DNA of 64,000 bases from CAYOHG01 sp964465125 (GTDB lineage: Bacteria > Planctomycetota > Phycisphaerae > UBA1845 > Fen-1342). Below are positions 8,617 through 18,212 of this stretch, piece by piece. Positions within the stretch are counted from its first letter, which is position 1. Each line of letters begins with the position of its first letter. The position numbers and the translations under genes are program-made. The notes beneath the pieces are model-generated. The model worked only from the letters and a program-made list of their open reading frames with translations. It made no database searches and had not been told where the DNA came from. The stretch covers positions 25,251-89,250 of the forward strand of contig CAYXIO010000009.1 in NCBI GenBank assembly GCA_964465125.1, given 5' to 3'.

Positions 8617-9598
8617 GTACCTGGCGCTCGGCTACTCGGAGGAAGAAACCGCCGAGTTCGATCGCGGCGAGACCATTCAGTCCATCAGCGCGGCGCTGCG
8701 CACGCTCGGCCACGAGACCGACCGGATCGGCAACGCGCGCCAGCTCATGGCCCGCCTGCTGGGCGGTGACCGCTGGGACCTGGTCTTCAACGTCGCCGAG
8801 GGCCTGCACGGCTACGGCCGCGAGGCCCAGGTGCCGGCGATTCTCGACGTCTTCGGCGTTCCGTACACGTTCGCCGAGCCACTCAATGCCGCGCTGACGC
8901 TGCATAAGGGCATGACCAAACGCGTCCTGCGCGATCTGGGCATTCCCACGACCGATTTCGCGCTGATCAGCCGCGCGGCCGACCTCGCCGACGTTCGCCT
9001 GCCGTTCCCGCTGTTCGTCAAGCCTGTCGCAGAGGGCACGGCCAAGGGCATCGACGGCCGCTCGCGCGTCGACTCGCCGGCCGAGCTGGCCGAGGTCTGC
9101 CGGCGGATGCTCGAGCGCTTCCGCCAGCCCGCGCTGGTTGAGCCCTTTCTGCCCGGGCGCGAGTTCACCGTCGGCATCGTCGGCACCGGCGACGATGCGA
9201 TCGCCGTCGGCACGATGGAAATCGAGCTGCTGGACGCCGCCGAGCCGCACTCCTACACGTATCTCAACAAGGAGGAGTGCGAGAAGCTCTGCCGCTACTC
9301 GGCCGCGCCGTGTGAATGGGCCGGGCCCGCCGAGCGGGTTTCGCTGGATGCCTGGCGCGGGCTGGAATGCCGCGACGGCGGGCGGGTCGACCTGCGCGCA
9401 GGTGCGGACGGCCGGCTGTACGTCATGGAGATCAACCCGCTGCCCGGCCTTCACCCCAACCATTCCGACCTGCCCATGATCGCGACCGCGGCGGGCTGGA
9501 GCTATCCTGACCTCATCGGCCGCATCGTCGAGTCCGCCCTGAAGCGCGCCGCCGCCCAGCCGGCCCGTCGCTCGCCGGCGGCCGCCGTCACGGTCTGA
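8582..9598 (+). CDS. D-Ala-D-Ala ligase-like ATP-grasp enzyme (first copy)
   Basis: 338 residues starting inside the YkgJ gene. ATP-grasp architecture resembling D-alanine:D-alanine ligase: N-terminal MKIGLTYDLR, DLVFNVAEGLHGYGREAQVP (substrate Glu/Gly loop), LHKGMTKRVLRDLGIPT, PLFVKPVAEGTAKGI (ATP lysine) and the Mg-binding VMEINPLPGLHPNHSD near the C-terminus. The last motif differs from the classical NTLPGMT of true Ddl, so it is probably not the housekeeping peptidoglycan ligase. It should form an amide or dipeptide bond with ATP hydrolysis. The neighbouring beta-lysine-forming enzyme is a plausible source of one substrate. Confidence 0.82.
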   Translation: MKIGLTYDLRAEYLALGYSEEETAEFDRGETIQSISAALRTLGHETDRIGNARQLMARLLGGDRWDLVFNVAEGLHGYGREAQVPAILDVFGVPYTFAEPLNAALTLHKGMTKRVLRDLGIPTTDFALISRAADLADVRLPFPLFVKPVAEGTAKGIDGRSRVDSPAELAEVCRRMLERFRQPALVEPFLPGREFTVGIVGTGDDAIAVGTMEIELLDAAEPHSYTYLNKEECEKLCRYSAAPCEWAGPAERVSLDAWRGLECRDGGRVDLRAGADGRLYVMEINPLPGLHPNHSDLPMIATAAGWSYPDLIGRIVESALKRAAAQPARRSPAAAVTV

Positions 9599-9639
9599 GC
9601 GGCGGACTCTCGGATCGCGACGCCCGGGCGGAAAGCGCC

Positions 9640-10653
9640 ATGAATGTCGCCATCGTGCATGACGAGCTGGCCGCCGACGCGCGCAGCGACGAACTCGACA
9701 CGCTGGTTCAGGTGGACACGGTCGAGGCCGCGCTTCGACAGCTCGGACACGCCGTCGTCCGCGTTCCGTTCCCGCTCGATCTTGCCGCGACGGCCCGGCG
9801 GCTGCGCCGCGAGCGGCCCGACCTGATCTTCAACCTGGTCGAGTCGGTTGACGGGCAGGGCCGCCTGATTCACCTGGCGCCGTCCTTGTTCGAGGCCCTC
9901 GGCCTGCCCTACGGCGGCGCTTCGGCCGACGCGGTCTACACCACCTCGAACAAGCTGCTGGCCAAGCAGATGCTGCGCGGCGCGGGCCTCGACACGCCCG
10001 AGTGGTGTGCGGCGGGCCAGCAGCCGGCGGAGCTCGCGCCGGGACGCTGGATTCTCAAGAGCGTCTGGGAACATGCGTCGATCGGGATGACCGATGAGGC
10101 CATTTTCCAGGCCGTCTCGCCCGCCGCGCTGCCCGCCGCGCTGAAGCGTGCCGCCGACGGTGACGCCGCTCGCGACAAATCGTCCACGCCGCGCGGCGAG
10201 CTATTCGTCGAGCGCTTCGTGGAAGGCCGCGAATTCAACCTGTCGCTGCTGTGCACCGCCGATCCGGCCGCCCCGCAGCTCCTGCCGTTCGCCGAGATCG
10301 ATTTTTCGGCGTTTCCGCCGGACAAGCCGCGCATCGTCAATTACGCGGCCAAGTGGAAGAGCGACACGTTCGAGTTCCAGCACACGCCGCGGCGTTTCGC
10401 GTTCGCCCGCAGCGACGGACCGCTGCTGGAGCGGCTGGAGGGAGTCGCGCGGGCCTGCTGGCGTGTGTTCCGGCTACGGGGTCATGCCCGGGTGGATTTC
10501 CGGGTTGATCCGGGCGGCCGCCCGTGGGTGCTGGAGGTGAATACGAATCCGTGCCTGTCGCCGGACGCGGGCTTTCCCGCCGCCGCCGCCCAGGCCGGGC
10601 TGTCCTCGGTCGAGGTGATCGCGCGAATCGTTGCCGACGGCCTCCGCGGCTAG
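9640..10653 (+). CDS. D-Ala-D-Ala ligase-like ATP-grasp enzyme (second copy)
   Basis: 337 residues, 41 bases after the first ligase and only distantly similar to it. Motifs: DLIFNLVESVDGQGR (substrate loop), YTTSNKLLAKQMLRGAGLDT (ATP-grasp helix), WILKSVWEHASIG, LFVERFVEGREFN and the metal-binding WVLEVNTNPCLSPDAGF. The NTNPCLSPDAGF ending is again unlike canonical Ddl and typical of accessory ligases. Two dissimilar adjacent ligases suggest two successive condensations rather than gene-dosage duplication. Its stop overlaps by 4 bases the stop of the convergent aminotransferase. Confidence 0.82.
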   Translation: MNVAIVHDELAADARSDELDTLVQVDTVEAALRQLGHAVVRVPFPLDLAATARRLRRERPDLIFNLVESVDGQGRLIHLAPSLFEALGLPYGGASADAVYTTSNKLLAKQMLRGAGLDTPEWCAAGQQPAELAPGRWILKSVWEHASIGMTDEAIFQAVSPAALPAALKRAADGDAARDKSSTPRGELFVERFVEGREFNLSLLCTADPAAPQLLPFAEIDFSAFPPDKPRIVNYAAKWKSDTFEFQHTPRRFAFARSDGPLLERLEGVARACWRVFRLRGHARVDFRVDPGGRPWVLEVNTNPCLSPDAGFPAAAAQAGLSSVEVIARIVADGLRG

Positions 10654-11942
10654 CCTTGGAGCCACGATGCAAGGCGCTCGACGCCGGTTACGACGTTGGA
10701 ACAGCAGGTGCGCAGAAAGTCTTCAGGCAAGGGCGTGTCGAGCGGTACTTCCTCGCTCGCGGCCAGCGCGGCCGCGCCGTCGAAGTCGATGTACGACAAT
10801 CGGGCCGTCAACTCGCCGCGCGAGCGCCCGAACGCTGCACCCGGGATCGCCGCAACGCCGGTTTCTTCCAGCATGCGGTCACATAGCGCCTTGCCGTTGG
10901 TGATGCCGCGCGCGGCCAGGCACTCGGCCAGCGGGGTGAAGTCCGGAAACAGATAGAACGCCCCGGCCGGCAGCCGCACGCGCAGTCCCGCGCCGGCGAG
11001 CGTGTTTGCGCAGTGTTCGCCCAGCGCGCGCAGAATCCGGCGTGCGTGCGTGAGATAGCGTTCGATTTCCGGCCCGCCGCGAAACGCCTCAACCGCGGCG
11101 TGCTGGATCGGCGCGCTGACGGCGCTATACGTCTCGCTGGCGACGGCGGCCATCGATCGGCACAACCAGGCGAGGTTGTGCGGGAAGGTGAACGTCCCGA
11201 CGCGCCAGCCGCCGGCGCCGCACCACTTCGAAAGTCCCGAGCTGATGATCGTGCCCTCGGGATAGAACCGCGCGATCGAAACGTGCTGGCCGGCGAAGTG
11301 AAGCTGGCCGTAGATCTCGTCCGACAGCACGATGACCTCGTAGCGCCGCGCGACCTCGGCGATTTCGCGCAGCTCGTCGGCCGAGTAGGTGTCGCCGGTC
11401 GGGTTGCTCGGGTAGTTGAGAATCAGCAGCCGCGGGCGATGCGGATCGCCGACGCGCTCGAACGATTCCCGCAGTTGCGCCGCGTTCGTCTTCCAATTCG
11501 ACGTCCAGGTTGCATGAATCCGGCTCAGGCGGCGACCGAGAATGCGCGCCTGCGGCCAATACGAAACCCAGCAAGGCGGAACCAGGATCACCTCGCCGTA
11601 GAAGACGAGCTGCGCCAGGAACATCAGCTCCTTGGAGCCCGGGCCGATCAGCACGTCCTCCGCGCGGGCTTCGACCCCGTCGGTGCGGCGGTGAAAGTCG
11701 GCTACCGCCTCGCGCAGCTCGGGAAGCCCCTGAACGGGCAAGTAGTCCTTCTGTGCCGCCGACCGGCGCAACGCTTCGACCACGCTTGCGGGCACGGGGA
11801 ACGGCGACTGACCGAGCCCGAAGTCGTAGACCTGGCGTCCTTCGCGACGAAGCTCGCGGCACTTCTCCTTGATCGCGAATGTGGCCGATGGTCCCATCCC
11901 GCGCACGTCGAGATTCAGGCTGATGTATCTCGGAGGGCTCAC
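10650..11942 (-). CDS. Class I/II PLP-dependent aminotransferase
   Basis: 430 residues from a GTG at 11942, chosen because GGGAG lies at good distance upstream and because the family N-terminus (SLNLDVRGMGPSATFAIKEK) follows immediately. Fold-type I aminotransferase features: FGLGQSPFPVP, YLPVQGLPELREAV, NYPSNPTGDTYS (PLP-ring Asn/Pro loop), VLSDEIYGQLHF (Asp/Tyr) and SSGLSKWCGAGGWRVG with the Schiff-base lysine and phosphate-binding Arg. It resembles aspartate/aromatic aminotransferases; the substrate cannot be told. It is convergent with the ATP-grasp genes with overlapping stops, so a functional link to that cassette is possible but not shown by an operon. Confidence 0.85.
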   Translation of the reverse strand: MSPPRYISLNLDVRGMGPSATFAIKEKCRELRREGRQVYDFGLGQSPFPVPASVVEALRRSAAQKDYLPVQGLPELREAVADFHRRTDGVEARAEDVLIGPGSKELMFLAQLVFYGEVILVPPCWVSYWPQARILGRRLSRIHATWTSNWKTNAAQLRESFERVGDPHRPRLLILNYPSNPTGDTYSADELREIAEVARRYEVIVLSDEIYGQLHFAGQHVSIARFYPEGTIISSGLSKWCGAGGWRVGTFTFPHNLAWLCRSMAAVASETYSAVSAPIQHAAVEAFRGGPEIERYLTHARRILRALGEHCANTLAGAGLRVRLPAGAFYLFPDFTPLAECLAARGITNGKALCDRMLEETGVAAIPGAAFGRSRGELTARLSYIDFDGAAALAASEEVPLDTPLPEDFLRTCCSNVVTGVERLASWLQG

Positions 11943-12309
11943 CGCGGTCTCCCGGCGCAGGTCGTGCGGCTCAGCTCGAGTGGAACGGTCGCGCTGCTGG
12001 TGATCGCTCGCGCACTTCGCGTGTGCGAGAACCATGGGACCCTGCCGGTCGGCGCGGCGCCGGTGCTTCGTCGAGGTGCCAGGTTCGGTCCTCCCGATGG
12101 AGTGGCGGGTGCCGCGCGGAGCATCACTCGCCGGCGCGCACCGCCGCGCGAATCATAACCGACTCGGGATTCCTGCCGGTCACCGGGCTCGGGCGGACCG
12201 CCCGTCGGCCCGCGCTGCTGACCGGTCGGGATTGCCACCGTCTGAGCGGGTTCGGTACAGACCAATGGGCGCACCGCGTCGCGGTCCATCGCGTGGCTAG
12301 AGGCGGTAG
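11943..12309. other. Gene-free intergenic stretch
   Basis: No frame here has a convincing start, Shine-Dalgarno or recognisable protein. It should contain the promoter of the aminotransferase on the minus strand, but no clear -35/-10 pair was found. Confidence 0.4.
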
Positions 12310-12777
12310 GAACCGGAGCCGAGCATCAAGTCGCGCAGCAGCCGATTCCTGATGTGGTTCGTGCTGACCGTGCCGGTCCTGGGATACTACGGCTGGGATG
12401 GGCTGATTCCGGCGGACTAGTTTCCTGATCCCGAGGCTCTGACCCGCCACCGCCCGGGCGCGCTCGCCCGCTATGCGCGCACGCTGCCGGTGGTTGAAGG
12501 CACGTGTCGCGCATCCGTCGCGGGCGTGGCCGCGTTTCTCGAGTGCATAGGCCGCAGGAAGCCACGAGAAGTACTCACCGACGCATGGGGACACACCATG
12601 CTTCTGCGGCCCGATGCGGCCTGCGAGTCAAGCGGCGTCGTCCTGTCCGCGGGTCGAGACGGCATGATAGACACGTGCGACGATATCGTTCTGCGGTACG
12701 TAGGCGATCCGCGTCCGCCCTCCGCTCGCCGCCGATCGGCAACCGCCGTACACTGCGCGTTCGCCAGGAGGCCAATC
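12310..12777 (+). pseudogene. Broken GspG/type II pseudopilin-like gene
   Basis: One reading frame encodes a basic stretch and a membrane helix (RSSRFLMWFVLTVPVLGYY, about 12337-12393), then an in-frame TAG at 12418-12420, then about 100 codons including TDAWGHTMLLRPD and VVLSAGRDGMIDTCDDIVL. The latter closely resembles the C-terminal calcium-site region of type II secretion major pseudopilins (DPWGxPY...SxGxDGxxGTxDDI). No stop separates this frame from the downstream peptidase ATG, suggesting that the original end was also lost. The usual pseudopilin prepilin-peptidase site (Gly before Phe-Thr-Leu-Ile-Glu) is absent. Alternatively, a short protein could start at the GTG at 12490. A decayed gene is the better reading. 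Confidence 0.45.
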
Positions 12778-14151
12778 ATGGACGCTGTCGTTCGTCGGCT
12801 GAAGGAACACCGCAAGCTGCACCTGGACCAGATCCGCGAGCTGTGCCGCATCCCCAGCATCAGCACGCTGGAGGCGAACAGGCCGGATGTCCGCAAGGCG
12901 GTCGAGTGGACGCGCGATCTGTGCCTGAAGGCCGGCCTGACCTCGCAGATGTTCGAGACCAGCCGGCATCCGCTGGTGTACGCCGAGTGGTGCAACGCCG
13001 GCGCGGGCGCTCCGACGTTCCTGGTGTACGGGCACGTCGACGTGCAGCCGACCGGCGACCGCAAGCTGTGGGACGCCGACCCGTTCGAGCCGGTGGTCAA
13101 GGGGGACTGGCTGATCTGCCGCGGCTCGTCCGATGACAAGGGCCAGGTGCTGCTGCACGTGCAGGCGGCCGCGGCCTGGCTGGCGGCTGAGAAGCGCCTG
13201 CCGGTCAATCTCAAGTTCCTGATCGAAGGCGAAGAGGAGATCGGCTCGCCCAACCTGCCCGAGTTCGTTCGCAAGCACCGCGACCTGCTCAAGTGCGACG
13301 GCATCCTCATTTCCGACACCGGCCTGGTGAAGGACGGCTTCCCCACCATTACCTACGGCACGCGCGGCCTGACCTACAAGGAAGTGCGGCTCTCCGGACC
13401 GGCGCACAACCTGCACAGCGGCTCGCACGGCGGCGCGGTCGCCAACCCGGCCAACGTGCTGGCCGCGCTGATCACGACCCTGCACGACGCCGACGGCCGC
13501 GTGAACATCCCCGGGTTCTACGACGACGTCGTCGATCCGTCCGACGCCGAGCGCAAGCTGGCCGCCGACGTACCGTTTGACGAGAAGGTGTACATCGGCG
13601 AGCTGGGCGTGCCCAGGCTCGGCGGCGGCGAGCGCGCCTATCACCCCCAGGAGCGCCGCTCGATCCGCCCGACGCTCGACGTGAACGGCGTGTACGGCGG
13701 TTTCATGGACGAGGGCGCCAGCACGGTGATTCCGGCGCAGGCCGGCGCGAAGATCAGCATGCGATTGGTCCCCAACCAGCGCGGCGAGGACATCGGCCGC
13801 AAGTTCGAGCAGACCATCCGGTCGCGCTGCCCGGACACGGTCCGCTGCGAGATTCTGGATCACTCGTCGGCGGATGCGTACGTCGCGCCGCTGAACTGGA
13901 GCGCCATGAAGGCGGCCCGCCGCGCGCTGCACGAGGCGTTCGGGCGCGACCCGGTCTTCCTGCGCGAGGGCGGCTCGCTGCCGATCCTGCCGATGTTCAA
14001 GCAGGTGCTGGGAGCCGACAGCCTGATGCTCGGCTTCGCCAGCCCGACCTGCAACGCGCACGGGCCCAACGAGAAGGTCAGCATCGGCGACCTGGACCGC
14101 GGGCGCGAGTCGCTCGCGCGGCTGTTCAGGTACCTGGGCGAGATGCGGTAG
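12778..14151 (+). CDS. M20-family metallopeptidase (dipeptidase)
   Basis: 457 residues from the ATG at 12778, with AGGAGG immediately upstream. M20/carnosinase-like dizinc peptidase: FLVYGHVDVQPTG (metal His and catalytic Asp), RGSSDDKGQVL (bridging Asp), LIEGEEEIGSPN (catalytic Glu, metal Glu), then ISDTG (metal Asp), dimerisation domain with RGLTYKEVRLSGPAHNLHSG, and a C-terminal CNAHGPNEKVSIGDL carrying the last metal His. All expected residues are present. It has no signal peptide, so it is presumably cytoplasmic and completes peptide degradation to amino acids. It is monocistronic, next to convergent clpX. Confidence 0.9.
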   Translation: MDAVVRRLKEHRKLHLDQIRELCRIPSISTLEANRPDVRKAVEWTRDLCLKAGLTSQMFETSRHPLVYAEWCNAGAGAPTFLVYGHVDVQPTGDRKLWDADPFEPVVKGDWLICRGSSDDKGQVLLHVQAAAAWLAAEKRLPVNLKFLIEGEEEIGSPNLPEFVRKHRDLLKCDGILISDTGLVKDGFPTITYGTRGLTYKEVRLSGPAHNLHSGSHGGAVANPANVLAALITTLHDADGRVNIPGFYDDVVDPSDAERKLAADVPFDEKVYIGELGVPRLGGGERAYHPQERRSIRPTLDVNGVYGGFMDEGASTVIPAQAGAKISMRLVPNQRGEDIGRKFEQTIRSRCPDTVRCEILDHSSADAYVAPLNWSAMKAARRALHEAFGRDPVFLREGGSLPILPMFKQVLGADSLMLGFASPTCNAHGPNEKVSIGDLDRGRESLARLFRYLGEMR

Positions 14152-14189
14152 AGACGATGCAGGGCGCAGGGCGCGCGTCGCTCAGCGAA

Positions 14190-15476
<1,287 letters not shown>

Positions 15477-15583
15477 CGCAGTTCCCTTACGTCAATGGCC
15501 GGCCGTTTCCGCGCCACGCCTCCTGGCGGCGCCCCACATCCCGGAATGCCGATTCTATCGGCTGGCGGGGTCCCGGATCAAAG

Positions 15584-15650
15584 GCTTGTTCGGGCGCGGG
15601 CCGGAACAAGCATAACCTCGTTTGCTGACCCAGGTTCAGGACGAACCTGG
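15584..15650. repeat. Two perfect hairpins upstream of clpX
   Basis: GCTTGTTC/GAACAAGC (15584-15591 with 15604-15611) and CCAGGTTC/GAACCTGG (15630-15637 with 15643-15650, 5-base loop) lie in the 270-base gap between the SHOCT gene and clpX. They could be minus-strand transcription terminators without a strong T-tract, or a structured clpX leader or regulator site. Confidence 0.5.
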
Positions 15651-15746
15651 CCGGCCGGCGAGCATGCCGCGAGCGCCCGGACCGGCGATCCGGGCCGCGC
15701 CGCACCGCTGGGCGCCCCCGGTCGGCCGCCGCGCCGCTGGGACGGG

Positions 15747-16028
15747 TTACTCCTCGGAGTCGGCCTCGCGGCGCCGTTCCGCAGGCGCGGCACGGTCGCT
15801 CTTCCCGCTCATGTGCAGCACCTGAGCCCGCAGGGCCTGGAACTCGCGTTCCGAGATTTCGCCGCGGGAGCGCATGCCGCGAAGGTCGCCCAGCGTGAAC
15901 GGCGGGGCGGCTTCGCGGCTGCGCCGCACGCGTGAAAGTCGCATCAGCGTGAACATGATCGCGATCGCGCCGATGCCCGCGGCGGCGGCGAACGCGAGGG
16001 GGACGACCAGCCGCGACACGTCCTGCAT
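15747..16028 (-). CDS. Small membrane protein with SHOCT domain
   Basis: 93 residues. One N-terminal membrane helix (LVVPLAFAAAAGIGAIAIMF), a basic turn, and a C-terminal SHOCT-like motif: FTLGDLRGMRSRGEISEREF followed by QALRAQVL. SHOCT is a short oligomerisation domain common at protein termini, read as LxxLxxLxxxGxITxxEFxxxKxxLL. The tail is charged. Function unknown; it probably assembles at the inner membrane. ATG at 16028. Confidence 0.65.
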   Translation of the reverse strand: MQDVSRLVVPLAFAAAAGIGAIAIMFTLMRLSRVRRSREAAPPFTLGDLRGMRSRGEISEREFQALRAQVLHMSGKSDRAAPAERRREADSEE

Positions 16029-16107
16029 GGGTTGCTCCGTTGGGCGCTTCAGATTCTAGTCGCAGCAGGTTGGAAATCGTCGAGCCGCCGCGCGCCGACC
16101 CTAGGCG

Positions 16108-16147
16108 CAAAAAACAACAGCGCCGCGATCGAACTCGACCGCGGCGC
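16108..16147 (-). terminator. Rho-independent terminator after the STN-domain gene
   Basis: On the minus strand an 8-bp GC-only stem (GCGCCGCG paired with CGCGGCGC; arms 16120-16127 and 16140-16147) is followed by a T-rich tract (TGTTGTTTTTTG). It begins about 30 bases after the stop at 16177 and is the clearest intrinsic terminator in the window. Confidence 0.8.
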
Positions 16148-16176
16148 CGCAAAGACGTTTGGGTTGCGAATCAGGC

Positions 16177-16917
16177 CTACTGCTCTTCGACCGCTCCGCC
16201 CAGCGCCTGGTGAACCAGGATGTTGTTGCGGACCACAAGCTGGCCGCGGAACGCCATGATCGTGCCGTGGCCGCTGTTGATATCCCAGGAATCGGGCTCG
16301 ATCGTCTTGGTGATCAGGTCGATCAGTTGCTTGGCTTCGACGTTGTCCTGTTCGTTGTTCTGGCTGCCGCGGTTGCGCTCTTCGTCGTCGGTCTGTCCGC
16401 CGCCCTGGCCGCCGAAGATGTTTCCGCCGCTGCCGCCCTGGCTACCGGAGTTCTGCTGGCTGATGTCCATCTGCGGCGCGCTGTAGAACTTCTGGATGCG
16501 CATCAGCAGGTCGCTGACGTCGTAGGACTTGACCAGCATTTCCTGGCCGAGGTCGTCGGCGGACGACATGACCAGGAGGTTGCCGCTCATGCGGTAGGCG
16601 AGCTTGACGTCGGTCGAGCCGGCCTCGTTCATGATCATCCAGAGCACCTGCGAAAGCTTGAGGTTTGTGACGTTGATGCTGATGGGCTTGTCGCGCTCGA
16701 TGCCCAGGCCTTCCAGCCGCGGCCAGCGGACGACGACGTTGACGCCGGTGGTCTCGGCGACCCATTCCATGACCTGGTCGAACGGAGCTTCTTCGAAGGA
16801 AACCTGCGGAATCGGGGTTTCGAGGCGCTCCAGCGTGGTCAGCTTGGGAGCGGCTTGCCCCCACGCCAGGCTTGTGAACGCAACGGCCGACGCCACCAGA
16901 GCTGCGCAACGCTTCAT
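16177..16917 (-). CDS. Secreted STN/secretin-N-like domain protein
   Basis: 246 residues; a Sec signal peptide (MKRCAALVASAVAFTSLAWG, cleaved before QAAPK) with GGAG upstream of the ATG. Residues about 30-110 match the secretin/TonB short N-terminal (STN) fold: IPQVSFEEAPFDQVMEWVAE, ...GVNVVVRW..., ISINVTNLKLSQVLWMIM. The second half has a Gly/Gln/Ser-rich linker (SGSQGGSGGNIFGGQGGGQ) and a motif DLITKTIEPDSWD...GTIMAFRGQLVVRNN typical of secretin N-domain repeats in planctomycete proteins. The secretin beta-barrel domain is missing. It may be a periplasmic accessory of type II/IV systems. Single-gene unit with an intrinsic terminator. Confidence 0.72.
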   Translation of the reverse strand: MKRCAALVASAVAFTSLAWGQAAPKLTTLERLETPIPQVSFEEAPFDQVMEWVAETTGVNVVVRWPRLEGLGIERDKPISINVTNLKLSQVLWMIMNEAGSTDVKLAYRMSGNLLVMSSADDLGQEMLVKSYDVSDLLMRIQKFYSAPQMDISQQNSGSQGGSGGNIFGGQGGGQTDDEERNRGSQNNEQDNVEAKQLIDLITKTIEPDSWDINSGHGTIMAFRGQLVVRNNILVHQALGGAVEEQ

Positions 16918-17123
16918 GTCTGGAGCTCCTCTCAGTATGCTCTGGGCCGCAGACTACCGTCGTTCGGCCCTCTACACAATATTCTAGCTGACGTTCCGGC
17001 CGGGTGCACCAAAAAACTCAGGTCGCGCCGCGGCACCGGGTCCTCGGCATCTTCACCGCGCGCTACCAGACTCATCGGCTCTTGTCCGGGACTCGTGTAC
17101 TGCGGTCCGGCGACGGGGCGGGT

Positions 17124-17945
17124 TCAGTTCAGCGAGGCGATCGCGGCTTCGAGGCGGTACAACTTCTGCTGGAGAGCGGGATTACGGTCGCCATCGGCCT
17201 GTTGGCGGAGCGATGCCAGCAGGTGCGCGTAGGCCCCGCGCAGGTCGCCGATTTGATAACGAACCGCGGCCAGTTCCTGACGGTGCTGGGCACACTCCGG
17301 TTCGAGCGCGATCAGGCGCGCCAGGACGTCCGCCAGGCGAGTCCAGTTACTCTCGTTGAGGTAGATCGAGCGCAGGTTCGCCAGCATCCGCGACAGCGTG
17401 GCGCGCGTGTCCGCCGGCTTGAGCATCTGCTTGTGAAACTGCGACTTGCCCTCGCTGGCGTCTTTCACGAGCCGCTTGCAGTCCTCCAGGGAGAGCGAGC
17501 GTCCTTCGCCGAACGGATCGATCAGAATGAACCGCTCCGGATCGTCGATCCGCACGACGAAATGGCCCGGCAGCGGCACGCCGGCGACGTTCCATTTCAG
17601 CCGCCGGCCGACCTCGGTCCAGATCGCCCCGAGGCTGATCGGAATGCCGACTCCGCGGTCGAGCACGCAATTTAGGTAGCTGTTGCGTGAGTCGTAATAG
17701 TCGTCCTGGTTCCCGCGGAAGCCGTGACGCTCGACCAGCACCTCGCGCAACGCGGTGTATCGCAGCGGGGCCGCGAGGCCGGGCCGTTCCGCGGCGACCT
17801 CGGCTGCGAGGCCGTCGAGCCGGGCAAGGTACTTCGGGACGTCGATATGCGGATACACGTCGCGCGCCAGTTGCAGCGCGGCGCAGTCCAGCCGGATGTC
17901 GCCGGACTCGAGCTCCACAAGCGAATCGAACGGGTGCATCAGCAT
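17124..17945 (-). CDS. SirB1-family transglutaminase-fold protein
   Basis: 273 residues. The N-terminal half matches the SirB1/transglutaminase-like family: YLNCVLDRGVGIPISLGAIW, ...GVPLPGHFVVRIDD and FILIDPFGEGRSLS, where the family's Cys-His-Asp-like residues lie (C in NCVLDR, H in PGHFVV, D in LIDPF). The C-terminal portion (about 185-273) has TPR-like helices (MLANLRSIYLNESNWTRLAD..., YQIGDLRGAYAHLLASLRQQ). Biochemical function in bacteria is unknown; the fold suggests peptide/protein binding or cleavage. A second in-frame ATG lies two codons in (17939). Monocistronic by position. Confidence 0.85.
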   Translation of the reverse strand: MLMHPFDSLVELESGDIRLDCAALQLARDVYPHIDVPKYLARLDGLAAEVAAERPGLAAPLRYTALREVLVERHGFRGNQDDYYDSRNSYLNCVLDRGVGIPISLGAIWTEVGRRLKWNVAGVPLPGHFVVRIDDPERFILIDPFGEGRSLSLEDCKRLVKDASEGKSQFHKQMLKPADTRATLSRMLANLRSIYLNESNWTRLADVLARLIALEPECAQHRQELAAVRYQIGDLRGAYAHLLASLRQQADGDRNPALQQKLYRLEAAIASLN

Positions 17946-18174
17946 CGAGGCAGGTACCTTGACCCCTTCGCTTCCGTCCTTCGGTCCCCCGGGATGCTAG
18001 ACGCCCAATAGAGGAATGTCACGCGGAAGCCGCTCCTCGCCGTTTCACGACAGGAGCTCGGCCGCCTTATCAGACGCCCAGCTCAATCGCGCCGAGCCCG
18101 AGCGGTGTCCGCGGCCCGGTGCGTGCGGCGAGTCCGGCCGGCGGCGACTCCCGGGAAGAATCGAGGCGAAGTTG

Positions 18175-18183
18175 TGTTATACT
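18175..18183 (+). promoter_or_regulatory. Putative extended -10 promoter of the dockerin protein gene
   Basis: TGTTATACT forms an extended -10 (TGnTATACT), 30 bases before the ATG at 18213. No clear -35 is visible, as expected for extended -10 promoters. It would give a leader of about 20-25 bases containing GGGAGGG. Confidence 0.5.
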
Positions 18184-18212
18184 ACGAGAACTCACCTCGG
18201 GAGGGTCCGTCG

